Part shown: in pieces, positions 22,306-36,759 of the stretch
Numbering within the stretch: the first letter of the stretch is position 1
Layout: each line of letters begins with the position of its first letter
NCBI GenBank assembly: GCA_023974075.1
Contig: JAMFTG010000129.1
Span: forward strand, 640,353 to 704,352
Direction of reading: 5' to 3'
DNA: 64,000 bases
DNA from: Chaenocephalus aceratus
Taxonomy: Eukaryota; Chordata; Actinopteri; Perciformes; Channichthyidae
The notes under the pieces: model-generated
Seen by the model: only the letters and a program-made list of their open reading frames with translations
The model's database searches: none
What the model was told of the DNA's origin: nothing
Translations under genes and position numbers: made by a program

Positions 22306-22887
22306 TAGTACGGTTGCATACTTAGTTATTTTTAATATGTAAGTCTATTATCTTCACTTTATCTGCTGTTGTAATAATGTATTTCCTTGTTGCAGGACGA
22401 ATAAAGGAGTTCTGATTCTGAATCACAGGTTATCTCTGATTTGCTGGTGTTCTTTTTCCTCGTCCTTTTCTCATTCTCCCTCCCTCCACCTCCTTATGTT
22501 TTTCACTTTTCTCTTCCTTTACTCTCGCCCCCCCCCCCTCCCTCTATTTGTTCTTTTCTCACAGTGCGTTGGTTCAGGGGCCGTGTTCAGTTCTGAAGGA
22601 TTAGCTTTATCGCTGATAAGGAGCCTGATCCTGAATGCCCTTCCGGAGAGGAAGTGTCCCTGACAGCTATATCCACAACATGTCAGAGTGACAGCGAAGG
22701 CAACACATATACACACACAGAGAGGGGGGGTGGGGGGGGCAGTAAATACTTACAGTAGGACAGTCAAGGTCAGGTCAATGTCACAATAAAACGGGCTCGT
22801 GGGGGAAAGGTGTGTTCAGGGAGATAGTGTGTGCTGCACAACATCAAAGTCTCACACTTCCCCTCATAACATGTGGTTTTGTTGCTT

Positions 22888-22890
<3 letters not shown>
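22306..22890. other. non-coding stretch with mono- and short repeats
   Basis: AATAAAGGAGTTCTGATTCT near 22400 looks like a retroelement 3' end. Runs of C at 22529-22539 and of G near 22724-22738 are present. No gene. Confidence 0.4.

Positions 22891-22974
<84 letters not shown>
22891..22974. repeat. (GT)42 microsatellite
   Basis: 84 bases of pure GT. Confidence 0.98.
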
Positions 22975-22976
<2 letters not shown>

Positions 22977-23940
22977 ACCAGACTTGGAATGTAACTACAA
23001 GTGACTAAGAACATGTATTCAGGTCTACTGAAGTTCAACTTTGCGGTACTTGTCCTTTAATTGTGTATTTTATTTACTGAACTTATTTGAGATACCTGAG
23101 ATGTGCCGTAGATGCAGTCCTGTCACATTACACTTTTTTAAAGTAGCGCATGCCAAGGAGGATTAGAAAAGAGAGAAGAAGAAACAGAAGAAAAACTCTG
23201 AGATTCTAGCCTTTGCAGACCGTTTACATGCACCTTTAGCACACGGCAGGAAAGGCTCGCAAAGGCAGAAAGGCAGGATAACAAAAGCTAATGGCGTCCC
23301 TCGGTCTCACTATTTAACAGAAATAGGTTTATTATTATAGTTTCTTAATTATCCCTGTTTTTATTTCCTTGCATTGTAATTGCAGTTGTGACAAATATGT
23401 GCAAATATGTTGTTGTTTCTTTCTGATTGAGAGACCCTTTCTTTCTTTAATTGGTTGACTTTTCGCACAAATCAGAGCCCGGATAAAAATTCCCAGAATT
23501 CCTAGTGACACGGAGACCTGACAATGACCCTCTGTGTCCTCCCTGCATGATTATATTGTTGTGTCTCGTCAAATGTGTTAGTTGTGTTTATGTATTATCA
23601 TTTTCACATCTGGTCACGTCTGTTTATTTAGGTTCTTCGCCTCTAGTCAGTCTCTGTGTTTATTGTCATGTCTCGTTTTACATTTCCTGTTTTATTTTGT
23701 ACTTACCTCTTGTCTTTCATTTCCTGTTTCTTCCTCCCCTTGTGTGTTTTTCCCGCCATCATCAGCGTCTTCCCCGCCCCTGATTGTTTCCACCTGTTCC
23801 CACTCACCTCATGTTTAAACAGTCCCGTCTCTCCCCTGTCCTGTGTCAGTTCCTCTTGTTTGTCTCCCCGAATGGCCTCAGCTCAGAAAGGATCGCTTTC
23901 ACTCATGTCAGGTTTTGTTTATTTTGTTAATTTTGTAGAC
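22975..23940. other. non-coding stretch with a host-family fragment
   Basis: About 23205-23280 (TTTGCAGACCGTTTACATGC, then GGCAGGAAAGG) resembles part of the 57-bp host family near 26830. No exon recognised. Confidence 0.4.
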
Positions 23941-24191
23941 TTAAAGGTGGGGTCGGTCATTGTGGAGAAACCAGCTCGAGTGCGCTACAATTTGCCGGGA
24001 AAAATCTGCCACTTCCTCACAGAGCCCCTCCTCCAACACACGAACGCGCACATGACCAATGAGGGCACGAGATAAGTTTGTGCCCCGATGGAAGGCTGAC
24101 AGGCAGGTAGGCCATCCAGTTACTTTAGCCGGGCCGGCTCAGGTCGTGCTTCCACAGATGACTTTTTGTTATGTATTTTTTGTCAAAGCAC
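23941..24191 (+). mobile_element. TTAA-target MITE, family 1, truncated copy
   Basis: It begins TTAAAGGTGGGGTCGGTCAT and follows the family to GTCAAAGCAC, where it stops. The next copy starts at that point in the other orientation. Confidence 0.8.
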
Positions 24192-24575
24192 TTAAAGGTG
24201 GGGTAGGTAAGTTTGAGAAACCGGCTCGAGATACACTTTTTGTTATATTCCATGGAATGCTCTTAAAATCCCGATAGCAATGAATATCTGAAGTGCTTTG
24301 ACAAAAAATCCATACAAATGTTGTATCTGTGGAAGCCGTGGCGCTGTAAAAAGCACGACCAATCATCTGAGCCGGCTAAAGTAACTGGATGGCCTCCCTG
24401 CCTGTCAGCCTTCCATCGGGGCACAAACTTATCTCGTGCCCTCATTGGTCATGTGCGCGTTCCTGTGTGTTGGGGGAGGGGCTCTGTGAGGAAGTGGCAG
24501 ATTTTCTCCGGTTGTGTATTTTCAAATTCTAGCGATCTCGAGCCGGTTTCTCAAACTTACCTACCCCACCTTTAA
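24192..24575 (-). mobile_element. TTAA-target MITE, family 1, complete copy
   Basis: It starts TTAAAGGTGGGGTAGGTAAG and ends CTTACCTACCCCACCTTTAA. The internal order is the reverse of the copy at 6365. It directly abuts the truncated copy to its left. Confidence 0.85.
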
Positions 24576-25420
24576 GTTTTTCTTAAATTCTCTTTTTGTT
24601 ACGCCTAGTTTTTTCCTCTTTGTGAGCGCCTTTTGTTATTTCCACCACCTACTCTGTTAAGAGGGATTACCTGATCTGTGAAATTAAAATTACTTTTTTT
24701 TACCTTCAAGACTTTGTCTCCGGGTCGTGCATTTGGGTTCATCAGTTTGTGTCCTGACATATATGACTGTAATGACAGTTTTTTTTTTATCAATATGTTT
24801 TTTGATTTTCAGCTTACAAAAAATCACATACATAGGACGAAGACATAGAGCCAAAAGCAATACATATATACACAGGACAACTACTTTACTTTACATTAAA
24901 GAAAAATAACAACACTAAATTAAATTGGAGCACATTCTTAGTTTGTTTACGTCATTTTCACATAAAACACGAACATGGTTTCAACTTCAATTATGAAGGT
25001 GCTGCTTTTCATTTTGAAGATATCACGTTGGTCTCAAGGTAACTGTGATGACATTTTTCGAACCAAAACACCAATTCATGGGGAAAATAACAATCTGAGG
25101 ACCATTCACTGGTATACCAGCCACAGGGGACATGTTTCTGAGCGGTGAATGTACTGAGTCACATTCCACCTCTGGGAAAGCCTAATGACTTCCTGAGAGC
25201 GAGGCGTGTTTGGGGGACAGTGCCGCAGCATTGTGTTGCTGCACACTGCTGAACAACAGCCAAGGTGAGAACTACTTCTTCTTCCGCAGGATCAAAGAGA
25301 GTACCGTCAGTTACAGGGGGGCAGCAGACTAAATACTGCTCTGAGACGTAACCTGGCCTCATGTCTGCGCAACCCCCCCCCCTTCCTCTGACAAAATTAG
25401 CAACATGGCTCCCAAACATG
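24576..25420. other. non-coding stretch, nothing recognised
   Basis: Includes a run of T at 24779-24789 and of C at 25373-25381. No gene. Confidence 0.35.
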
Positions 25421-26587
25421 GTGTATATCAGTATGTAGTGTCTCTACTTTAAAGAGTCCTCTCCTGCTGATGTTCAGGTGTATATCAGTATGTAGTGTCT
25501 CTACTTTAAAGAGTCCTCTCCTGCTGATGTTCAGGTGTATATCAGTATGTAGTGTCTCTACTTTAAAGAGTCCTCTCCTGCTGATGTTCAGGTGTATATC
25601 AGTATGTAGTGTCTCTACTTTAAAGAGTCCTCTCCTGCTGATGTTCAGGTGTATATCAGTATGTAGTGTCTCAACTTTAAAGAGTTCTCTCCTGCTGATG
25701 TTCAGGTGTATATCAGTATGTAGTGTCTCTACTTTAAAGAGTCCTCTCCTGCTGATGTTCAGGTGTATATCAGTATGTAGTGTTTCTACTTTAAAGAGTC
25801 CTCTCCTGCTGATGTGCAGGTGTATATCAGTATGTAGTGTCTCAACTTTAAAGAGTTCTCTCCTGCTGATGTTCAGGTGTATATCAGTATGTAGTGTCTC
25901 TACTTTAAAGAGTCCTCTCCTGCTGATGATCAGGTGTATATCAGTATGTAGTGTCTCTACTTTAAAGAGTCCTCTCCTGCTGATGTGCAGGTGTATATCA
26001 GTATGTAGTGTCTCAACTTTAAAGAGTTCTCTCCTGCTGATGTTCAGGTGTATATCAGTATGTAGTGTCTCTACTTTAAAGAGTCCTCTCCTGCTGATGA
26101 TCAGGTGTATATCAGTATGTAGTGTCTCTACTTTAAAGAGTCCTCTCCTGCTGATGTTCAGGTGTATATCAGTATGTAGTGTCTCTACTTTAAAGAGTCC
26201 TCTCCTGCTGATGTTCAGGTGTATATCAGTATGTAGTGTCTCTACTTTAAAGAGTCCTCTCCTGCCGATGTTCAGGTGTATATCAGTATGTAGTGTCTCT
26301 ACTTTAAAGAGTCCTCTCCTGCTGATGTTCAGGTGTATATCAGTATGTAGTGTCTCTACTTTAAAGAGTCCTCTCCTGCTGATGTTCAGGTGTATATCAG
26401 TATGTAGTGTCTCTACTTTAAAGAGTCCTCTCCTGCTGATGTTCAGGTGTATATCAGTATGTAGTGTCTCTACTTTAAAGAGTCCTCTCCTGCTGATGTT
26501 CAGGTGTATATCAGTATGTAGTGTCTCTACTTTAAAGAGTCCTCTCCTGCTGATGTTCAGGTGTATATCAGTATGTAGTGTCTCTAC
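25421..26587 (+). repeat. 57-bp minisatellite array 1, about 20 copies
   Basis: The unit is GTGTATATCAGTATGTAGTG, TCTCTACTTTAAAGAGTCCT, CTCCTGCTGATGTTCAG, 57 bases. Variant units recur with a period of 171 bases: TCAACTTT at 25671, 25842 and 26013. Because 57 is 19 codons and no frame-stopping indels occur, both strands show about 400-residue open frames. These are periodic artefacts, with no start context, splice signals or non-repetitive part. Confidence 0.97.
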
Positions 26588-26905
26588 ATGTCTCCATGTT
26601 TTAATGTTCAAAAGCTCTTTATTTTTCTCACACTGCCTGTGCTGCAGCACCTCTTTTCACCCTCTGTCTGAAACCAGAGCCCTGTCTGCTCTGATTGGTT
26701 AGCTGGCCGGCTCTGTTGTGATTGGTCAACCGCTTAGAAATGTCACGTTCAATATGTTGGAGCGCTAGCAAATAGAAGCAAGATTGTTACATAGTGATTA
26801 AACTTCCTCTGGAGGGAAAACAGGCTAACCGTTTGCATGCACACAAACCTATAGCACACTACAGGAAAGGGAAACACCTCAAAAGCATGATAGGGCCTCT
26901 TTAAA
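26588..26905 (+). repeat. right flank of array 1: host repeat element
   Basis: It carries ACATGTCTCCATGTTTTAAT, CTGATTGGTTAGCTGGCCGG and ends CAGGAAAGGGAAACACCTC, then GGGCCTCTTTAA. It aligns with 18270-18600 and, in reverse, with 29395-29638. Confidence 0.75.
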
Positions 26906-27859
<954 letters not shown>

Positions 27860-28020
27860 GTTACAGGGCTTTGTTGAATACTCGATTCTGATTGGTCAAT
27901 TTGGTCATTCCAGAGATGGCTAATTCACACAGACCGTTGCTAAGGAGAACAGACCGTTGCTTAGGAGGATCAAGGGACTATGTGCAGTCTTATCAATCCA
28001 CAGACTTGATTTAACAACAG
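27860..28020. repeat. dispersed-repeat fragment
   Basis: TTACAGGGCTTTGTTGAATA and CGATTCTGATTGGTCAA are of a type common in fish genomes. A 20-base segment around CAGACCGTTGCT is tandemly duplicated at about 27932 and 27950. Confidence 0.4.
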
Positions 28021-28292
28021 CTGTGCACGACACACACCATGGAATACTTTCAGAGTATTAGTTTTTATATTTGTGGAGAGCACAGAACTTTGGATTCATG
28101 GCGTCCAAACTTTTCAGTCAAAGATAAACTTTACTTCTGCTTAGCTAATTTGACTCAAGTAAGATTTTATTTTTAGGACCACCTGTACTTAGAGTATTTT
28201 TTACAAATGAGTTGTTCTACTTAAAAAATCTGAGTACTTATTCCACTGCAGACACACAGTACATGCAGACAGCGCCGTTTTTAGATAAACTA

Positions 28293-28316
28293 GTGTGTGT
28301 GTGTGTGTGTGTGTGT
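28293..28316. repeat. short (GT)n microsatellite
   Basis: Twelve GT repeats. Confidence 0.9.
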
Positions 28317-28364
28317 TCATTCATGTATGTTTTTTTTTAATGTTTCTTTTATTATCTTTTTTTT

Positions 28365-28432
28365 TTGGAAAGCCCCTTGAATTGCCTTGTGTTGAAAGGT
28401 GCTATATAAATAAACTTGCCTTGCCTTGTGTG
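28365..28432 (+). repeat. L2-type LINE 3' tail
   Basis: GAAAGGTGCTATATAAATAA followed by ACTTGCCTTGCCTT matches the 3' end of the nested LINE at 54440-54500. Only the tail is present. Confidence 0.7.
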
Positions 28433-28628
28433 TGTGGCCTAGCATTACCATCCTTGTGGGGACCTACATCTGTTTACACAGTCACGTGGGACTCACCTCC
28501 CTTATGGGGACATAATGGAGGTCCCCATAAGGAGAATCATTAATTTTAGGGTGAAGACTTGGTTAGCGTTAGGATAAGTCTCCAGGAAATGCATGTAAGT
28601 CAATGTAATGTCCCCAGAAGTGATGTAT

Positions 28629-28630
<2 letters not shown>
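28433..28630 (+). repeat. dispersed repeat flanked by (TG)n, copy 2
   Basis: It matches 9433-9658 in order: TTGTGGGGACCTA, AGGTCCCCATAAGG, TCATTAATTTTAGGGTGAAG and AGTCTCCAGGAAATGCATGT. It is followed by a GT tract at the same point as copy 1. Confidence 0.7.

Positions 28631-28660
<30 letters not shown>
28631..28660. repeat. (GT)15 microsatellite
   Basis: Pure GT following the dispersed repeat. Confidence 0.95.
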
Positions 28661-28662
<2 letters not shown>

Positions 28663-29394
28663 AGTTTGTCTAGTCACTATAAATATCCTCCAGATTAAAA
28701 ACATGAGTAAAACAAGCCCAAAACAAGGAGTGTGTTCAAAAATAGCCAGTCCCATCCAGCATGCTAAGGTTAGACAGGTGGCGATTGGGAACATTGTGTA
28801 ACTGTATTAGTACGGCGTGACATTAAGTGAGTTTTGTGTACTTTGTGTAATTTTTAAAGTGGTGGTTAGACGATAACATCACGGAGACTTGTGTAGGCAG
28901 TTAAGGGATTTCAATCATTTCTGCATCGCTTCTTTTCACAGTAGGCCTATATGACAGAATGATTGTCACAAAACATATAGTTTCTTTTATAACCTTTTTC
29001 TGGTTAAAAAATATAACTTAAATACTGTTTATATTATAAATACGGGAGGATATAAGTCTATGTAATTTGTCTGTAAGCCGGTCAGTGATTATGATTTACT
29101 TTTGGTGACTTTCCGTGCCTGCATAGGTCTGCATTATAATCGAGCCACAAACGTCAAAATGAAAGTCGAAAATACAGATCTAAAAGAGTGCATGATAAAA
29201 AAGACCTCTATAAATCCAAACATCATCCATGCAAACCACTGGTCGAATCAGATTAACTCACAACAAAGTCACACTATCTCTGAGGATCAAGAATGTCGGT
29301 ACAAACTTTCATGGCAATCCATCCGAGATATTTCAGGATTAAGCGTCAAGCTCCGGGTCTGAAAAGTGAACGCAGTGCAGAACGTCTGATTGTA
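28661..29394. other. non-coding stretch, nothing recognised
   Basis: The 86-residue open frame at 29102-29362 has no recognisable domain or splice support. Confidence 0.35.
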
Positions 29395-29638
29395 TAGAAG
29401 TCTATGTGATAAGGATTTATCCTCACGCTCCTATTGGCTAGCGCTTCAACACATGGTACGTGATAGGCTAAGGGGCGGGACATTTCTAAGCGGTTGACCA
29501 ATCACAACAGAGCCGGCCAGCTAACCAATCAGAGCAGACTGGGCTCTGGTTTCAGACAGAGGGTGAAAGGAGGTGCTGCAGGACAGGCAGTATGAGAAAA
29601 GTAAATAACTTTTTGAACATTAAAGCATGGAGACATGT
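29395..29638 (-). repeat. flank of array 2: host repeat element, reverse orientation
   Basis: It contains CCGGCCAGCTAACCAATCAG and ATTAAAGCATGGAGACATGT, reverse complements of the segments beside array 1 and at 18270-18420. Confidence 0.75.
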
Positions 29639-32600
29639 AGAGACACTACATACTGATATACACCTGAACATCAGCAGGAGAGAACTCTTTAAAGTAGAGA
29701 CACTACATACTGATATACACCTGAACATCAGCAGGAGAGGACTCTTTAAAGTAGAGACACTACATACTGATATACACCTGAACATCAGCAGGAGAGGACT
29801 CTTTAAAGTAGAGACACTACATACTGATATACACCTGAACATCAGCAGGAGAGAACTCTTTAAAGTAGAGACACTACATACTGATATACACCTGAACATC
29901 AGCAGGAGAGGACTCTTTAAAGTAGAGACACTACATACTGATATACACCTGAACATCAGCAGGAGAGGACTCTTTAAAGTAGAGACACTACATACTGATA
30001 TACATCTGAACATCAGCAGGAGAGGACTCTTTAAAGTAGAGACACTACATACTGATCTACACCTGAACATCAGCAGGAGAGGACTCTTTAAAGTAGAGAC
30101 ACTACATACTGATATACACCTGAACATCAGCAGGAGAGGACTCTTTAAAGTAGAGACACTACATACTGATATACACCTGAACATCGCAGGAGAGGACTCT
30201 TTAAAGTAGAGACACTACATTCTGATGTACACCTGAACATCAGCAGGAGAGGACTCTTTAAAGTAGAGACACTACATTCTGATATACACCTGAACATCAG
30301 CAGGAGAGGACTCTTTAAAGTAGAGACACTACATACTGATATACACCTGAACATCAGCAGGAGAGAACTCTTTAAAGTAGAGACACTACATACTGATATA
30401 CACCTGAACATCAGCAGGAGAGGACTCTTTAAAGTAGAGACACCACATACTGTTATACACCTGAACATCGGCAGGAGAGGACTCTTTAAAGTAGAGACAC
30501 TACATACTGATATACACCTGAACATCGGCAGGAGAGGACTCTTTAAAGTAGAGACACTACATACTGATATACACCTGAACATCGGCAGGAGAGGACTCTT
30601 TAAAGTAGAGACACTACATACTGATATACACCTGAACATCGGCAGGAGAGGACTCTTTAAAGTAGAGACACTACATACTGATATACACCTGAACATCGGC
30701 AGGAGAGAACTCTTTAAAGTAGAGACACTACATACTGATATACACCTGAACATCGGCAGGAGAGGACTCTTTAAAGTAGAGACACCACATACTGTTATAC
30801 ACCTGAACATCAGCAGGAGAGGACTCTTTAAAGTAGAGACACTACATACTGATATACACCTGAACATCGGCAGGAGAGGACTCTTTAAAGTAGAGACACT
30901 ACATACTGATATACACCTGAACATCGGCAGGAGAGGACTCTTTAAGTAGAGACACTACATACTGATATACACCTGAACATCGGCAGGAGAGGACTCTTTA
31001 AAGTAAAGACACTACATACTGATATACACCTGAACATCGGCAGGAGAGGACTCTTTAAAGTAGAGACACTACATACTGATATACACCTGAACATCGGCAG
31101 GAGAGGACTCTTTAAAGTAGAGACACTACATACTGATATTAGACACTACTGAACATCGGCAGGAGAGGACTCTTTAAAGTAGAGACACTACATACTGATA
31201 TACACCTGAACATCGGCAGGAGAGGACTCTTTAAAGTAGAGACACTACATACTGATATACACCTGAACATCGGCAGGAGAGGACTCTTTAAAGTAGAGAC
31301 ACTACATACTGATATACACCTGAACATCGGCAGGAGAGGACTCTTTAAAGTAGAGACACTACATACTGATATACACCTGAACATCGGCAGGAGAGGACTC
31401 TTTAAAGTAGAGACACTACATACTGATATACACCTGAACATCGGCAGGAGAGGACTCTTTAAAGTAGAGACACTACATACTGATATACACCTGAACATCG
31501 GCAGGAGAGGACTCTTTAAAGTAGAGACACTACATACTGATATACACCTGAACATTAAAGCAGGAGAGGACTCTTTAAAGTAGAGACACTACATACTGAT
31601 ATACACCTGAACATCAGCAGGAGAGGACTCTTTAAAGTAGAGACACTACATACTGATATACACCTGAACATCAGCAGGAGAGGACTCTTTAAAGTAGAGA
31701 CACTACATTCTGATGTACACCTGAACATCAGCAGGAGAGGACTCTTTAAAGTAGAGACACTACATTCTGATATACACCTGAACATCAGCAGGAGAGGACT
31801 CTTTAAAGTAGAGACACTACATACTGATATACACCTGAACATCAGCAGGAGAGAACTCTTTAAAGTAGAGACACTACATACTGATATACACCTGAACATC
31901 AGCAGGAGAGGACTCTTTAAAGTAGAGACACCACATACTGTTATACACCTGAACATCAGCAGGAGAGGACTCTTTAAAGTAGAGACACTACATACTGATA
32001 TACACCTGAACATCGGCAGGAGAGGACTCTTTAAAGTAGAGACACTACATACTGATATACACCTGAACATCGGCAGGAGAGGACTCTTTAAAGTAGAGAC
32101 ACTACATACTGATATACACCTGAACATCGGCAGGAGAGGACTCTTTAAAGTAGAGACACTACATACTGATATACACCTGAACATCGGCAGGAGAGAACTC
32201 TTTAAAGTAGAGACACTACATACTGATATACACCTGAACATCGGCAGGAGAGGACTCTTTAAAGTAGAGACACCACATACTGTTATACACCTGAACATCG
32301 GCAGGAGAGGACTCTTTAAAGTAGAGACACTACATACTGATATACACCTGAACATCGGCAGGAGAGGACTCTTTAAAGTAGAGACACTACATACTGATAT
32401 ACACCTGAACATCGGCAGGAGAGGACTCTTTAAAGTAGAGACACTACATACTGATATACACCTGAACATCGGCAGGAGAGGACTCTTTAAAGTAGAGACA
32501 CTACATACTGATATACACCTGAACATCGGCAGGAGAGGACTCTTTAAAGTAGAGACACTACATACTGATATACACCTGAACATCGGCAGGAGAGGACTCT

Positions 32601-33418
32601 TTAAAGTAGAGACACTACATACTGATATACACCTGAACATCGGCAGGAGAGGACTCTTTAAAGTAGAGACACTACATACTGATATACACCTGAACATCGG
32701 CAGGAGAGGACTCTTTAAAGTAGAGACACTACATACTGATATACACCTGAACATCGGCAGGAGAGGACTCTTTAAAGTAGAGACACTACATACTGATATA
32801 CACCTGAACATCGGCAGGAGAGGACTCTTTAAAGTAGAGACACTACATACTGATATACACCTGAACATCGGCAGGAGAGGACTCTTTAAAGTAGAGACAC
32901 TACATACTGATATACACCTGAACATCAGCAGGAGAGGACTCTTTAAAGTAGAGACACTACATACTGATATACACCTGAACATCAGCAGCAGAGGACTCTT
33001 TAAAGTAGAGACACTACAGACTGATATACACCTGAACATCAGCAGGAGAGGACTCTTTAAAGTAGAGACACTACATACTGATATACACCTGAACATCAGC
33101 AGGAGAGGACTCTTTAAAGTAGAGACACTACATACTGATATACACCAGAACATCAGCAGGAGAGAACTCTTTAAAGTAGAGACACTACATGCTGATATAC
33201 ACCTGAACATCAGCAGGAGAGGACTCTTTAAAGTAGAGACACTACATACTGATATACACCTGAACATCAGGAGGAGAGGACTCTTTAAAGTAGAGACACT
33301 ACATACTGATATACACCTGAACATCAGGAGGAGAGGACTCTTTAAAGTAGAGACACTACATACTGATATACACCTGAACATCAGCAGGAGAGGACTCTTT
33401 AAAGTAGAGACACTACAT
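29639..33418 (-). repeat. 57-bp minisatellite array 2, about 66 copies
   Basis: Same 57-base unit as array 1, inverted. Units fall into CAGCAGG and CGGCAGG types, with further marked variants (GAGAACTC; CACCACATACTGTT; CTACATTCTGATGTAC). The same series of variants occurs twice, 1488 bases apart, so part of the array was duplicated as a block. The long open frames on both strands (up to 608 residues) are artefacts of the 19-codon period. Confidence 0.97.
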
Positions 33419-33720
33419 AAATAAAGACTATGTTAAAAAATAATGTCAAAAAATAAAAATACATCTCTGCTGTTAAAACATTGACTGTCTGGGCTGCGTT
33501 GTTGTTGTTGTTGTTGTTGTTGTTGTCGTCGTCGTCCTTGGAGAGAAGAATTTTTGCAAAAAAGAACAAACTTTGGTATTTTTTCTAATTAATCAAGATC
33601 CATCTGCTCGGCAATGACATACCTACGCAGCGGAGAAAACATGTGACACCGAGTGACGTGGAAAATACCCTTGAAAGAAAAAACCTTGGTCTCAAACATC
33701 CTCACAAAAATGTGTCAAGG

Positions 33721-33722
<2 letters not shown>
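33419..33722. other. non-coding stretch with (TTG)n
   Basis: A (GTT)n then (GTC)n trinucleotide tract lies at 33498-33536. No gene. Confidence 0.6.

Positions 33723-33795
<73 letters not shown>
33723..33795. repeat. (AC)n microsatellite
   Basis: 73 bases of pure AC. Confidence 0.97.
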
Positions 33796-34890
<1,095 letters not shown>

Positions 34891-35000
34891 CAAGAACAAA
34901 GATTCGGTTAATGGGAACAAGAGAATACACAGACACAGACAGAGAGGGCAAAGGTCATTGGATAAAAGCTATTCTTGATGACCCTCTAGAAAGATCTCCT

Positions 35001-35939
35001 GAACTTCCCCACTCAATCTATCAAGACCCGAGCACTTCTGTTAGAAGTCCAAGAGGCACAGGCCGGCGCATACCGCTCGTGGAATCCCTCACCATATGAA
35101 CTCTGACCCCTCAAGTGTACAAGTGAAGAGAATAGTATTTATTCTCTTCTCTGAGAAACAAGGGAATGAAGAGAACAGCCAGAAACAGAGGAAGAGAGGC
35201 ACAACGTGACGACGTGAACGCACTCTCCTAAATATGAAACGAGTAGGAGGTGAAGAAACACAAAGCCAGAAATTGAAAAGAAAAGGCACCGTCATGCTTC
35301 CCCTTAGAAGAGGGTGGACATTATGAAGAGGGGACAGGGATACTGGTGAAGAGGGACAGCAGTTCCCCAGTTCTTTCCTTTAACTGAATCTAGGAGAGAG
35401 CATTTAGGCCTCTCTACTTCCTTCTTTTGATTAGTTTAGTTTTTCACCCTCTTTCCCTTGAACTAATTGAAACGGGAGAGTGCATTCACGTAGTCACGTT
35501 GTGCCTCTCGGCGTATACTTTGACTTCCTGTCTCTTTGGAGAGTGCTAGTACGGTGGATACGTTGGGCCTTTTCACTGTTGTCCCTCTTCACCAGTATCC
35601 ATGTCCCCTCTTCATAATGTCCACCCTCTTCTAAGGGGAAGCATGATGGCGCCTTTCCATTTCCATTTCTGGCTTTGTGTTTCTTCACCTCCTACTCGTT
35701 TAATATTTAGGAGAGTGCGTTCACGTCGTGCCTCTCTTCCTCTGTTTCTCATACCCTTGTTTCTCAGAGAAGAGAAGAAATACTATTCGAGAAAGGAGCT
35801 GCTGTCTCTTCACTTGTACACTTGAGGGGTCAGAGTTCACATGGTGAGGGATTCCATGAGCGGTATGCGCCGGCCCGTGCCTTTACCCTGGACTTCTGGT
35901 AGAGCTGCTCGGGTCCTGATAGATCGAGAGGGGAAGTTC
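35001..35939. mobile_element. foldback-like element with 363-bp inverted arms
   Basis: 35001-35363 and 35575-35939 are imperfect reverse complements of each other. Examples are GAACTTCCCC against GGGGAAGTTC at the outer ends and GGCCGGCGCATACCGCTC in the left arm against GAGCGGTATGCGCCGGCC in the right. The spacer is about 211 bases. There is no transposase. It could be a MITE with very long terminal repeats or two inverted copies of one repeat. Confidence 0.7.
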
Positions 35940-36759
35940 ACACACACTGTCTGAGCAGCAGTTCCCAGACTGTGAGAAAAACAAGACACACCTGCGACCT
36001 CCTTCCTTAGACCCGAGTCTAGATCTGACGGAAACACGGAGGAGAAGTTCTCACCGAAATCTAAGATGCTTTTGTTTTGTTTTGGTGAGAGTTTTCAAGT
36101 GTCGGAGATATCAACTGATTAGATGTTCAAACGTATAAAGGCTTTGTTTGTCAAATGCAAGATGGCTGATAATGCCAGATCCTGTACAGCGAAAGGAAAG
36201 TATAAAGTGCAGAACAAAGATTTCCAAAACCATTGCAATAGTCAGGATCTCTGCTATTGTTGTTGTGTTTTTGTTTTGTCTGCAGCCGACTTCCAAACGT
36301 CTATTTATTCTCCGTGCTGTGATTGTGTCGTCGGCAGGGTGTGTTTGATTTGCCCGCCCTGCACAGTTTGCATGACAATAGGATCCATTGAGCGGCCGGC
36401 TCATCCTGCTGTCCGGTGCCAGCTCCCCTTTCAGAGGGGGCGTTTCATCTCGTTATGCACGTCTGCTTTGTATTTAAAGAATCCATAAAAGACGCTTTGA
36501 TGAGTCCGTACCCACAGAGGCAGCATGTCCACACGCTCCACTGGAGACACAGGCGTGACGTCACGGCTCCTTCTTTGCATCCAATTAGCAGCTTTGAAGT
36601 GTCCCTGTTAGCTATGGAGGGATGGGCAATGGCTTTACATTATGTCACTTCTACTCCTGGTACTTTAAGTATATTTTAATGCCAATACTAAGTAAGATTT
36701 GGAATACAGGACATACAAAGTGATAGTATAATGTGTCATAAAGTTTTCATAATGTTTTT
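35940..36759. other. non-coding stretch, nothing recognised
   Basis: The 121-residue plus-strand frame at 36123 has no recognised domain. Confidence 0.35.

Noticed and set aside
25397..26702. Two overlapping open frames of about 410 residues on opposite strands made of 19-residue repeats
   Set aside because: The 57-bp unit is exactly 19 codons without stops on either strand, so long frames arise automatically. There is no splice support, no unique domain, and both strands are equally open.
29552..33381. Open frames of 205-608 residues with MFRCISVCSVSTLKSPLL-type repeats
   Set aside because: Same minisatellite artefact as above, in array 2; the regularity could mimic a repeat protein but no start context or neighbouring exon supports it.
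36123..36488. 121-residue plus-strand open frame, cysteine-rich
   Set aside because: No known cysteine pattern, no splice sites that join it to other exons, no family resemblance.
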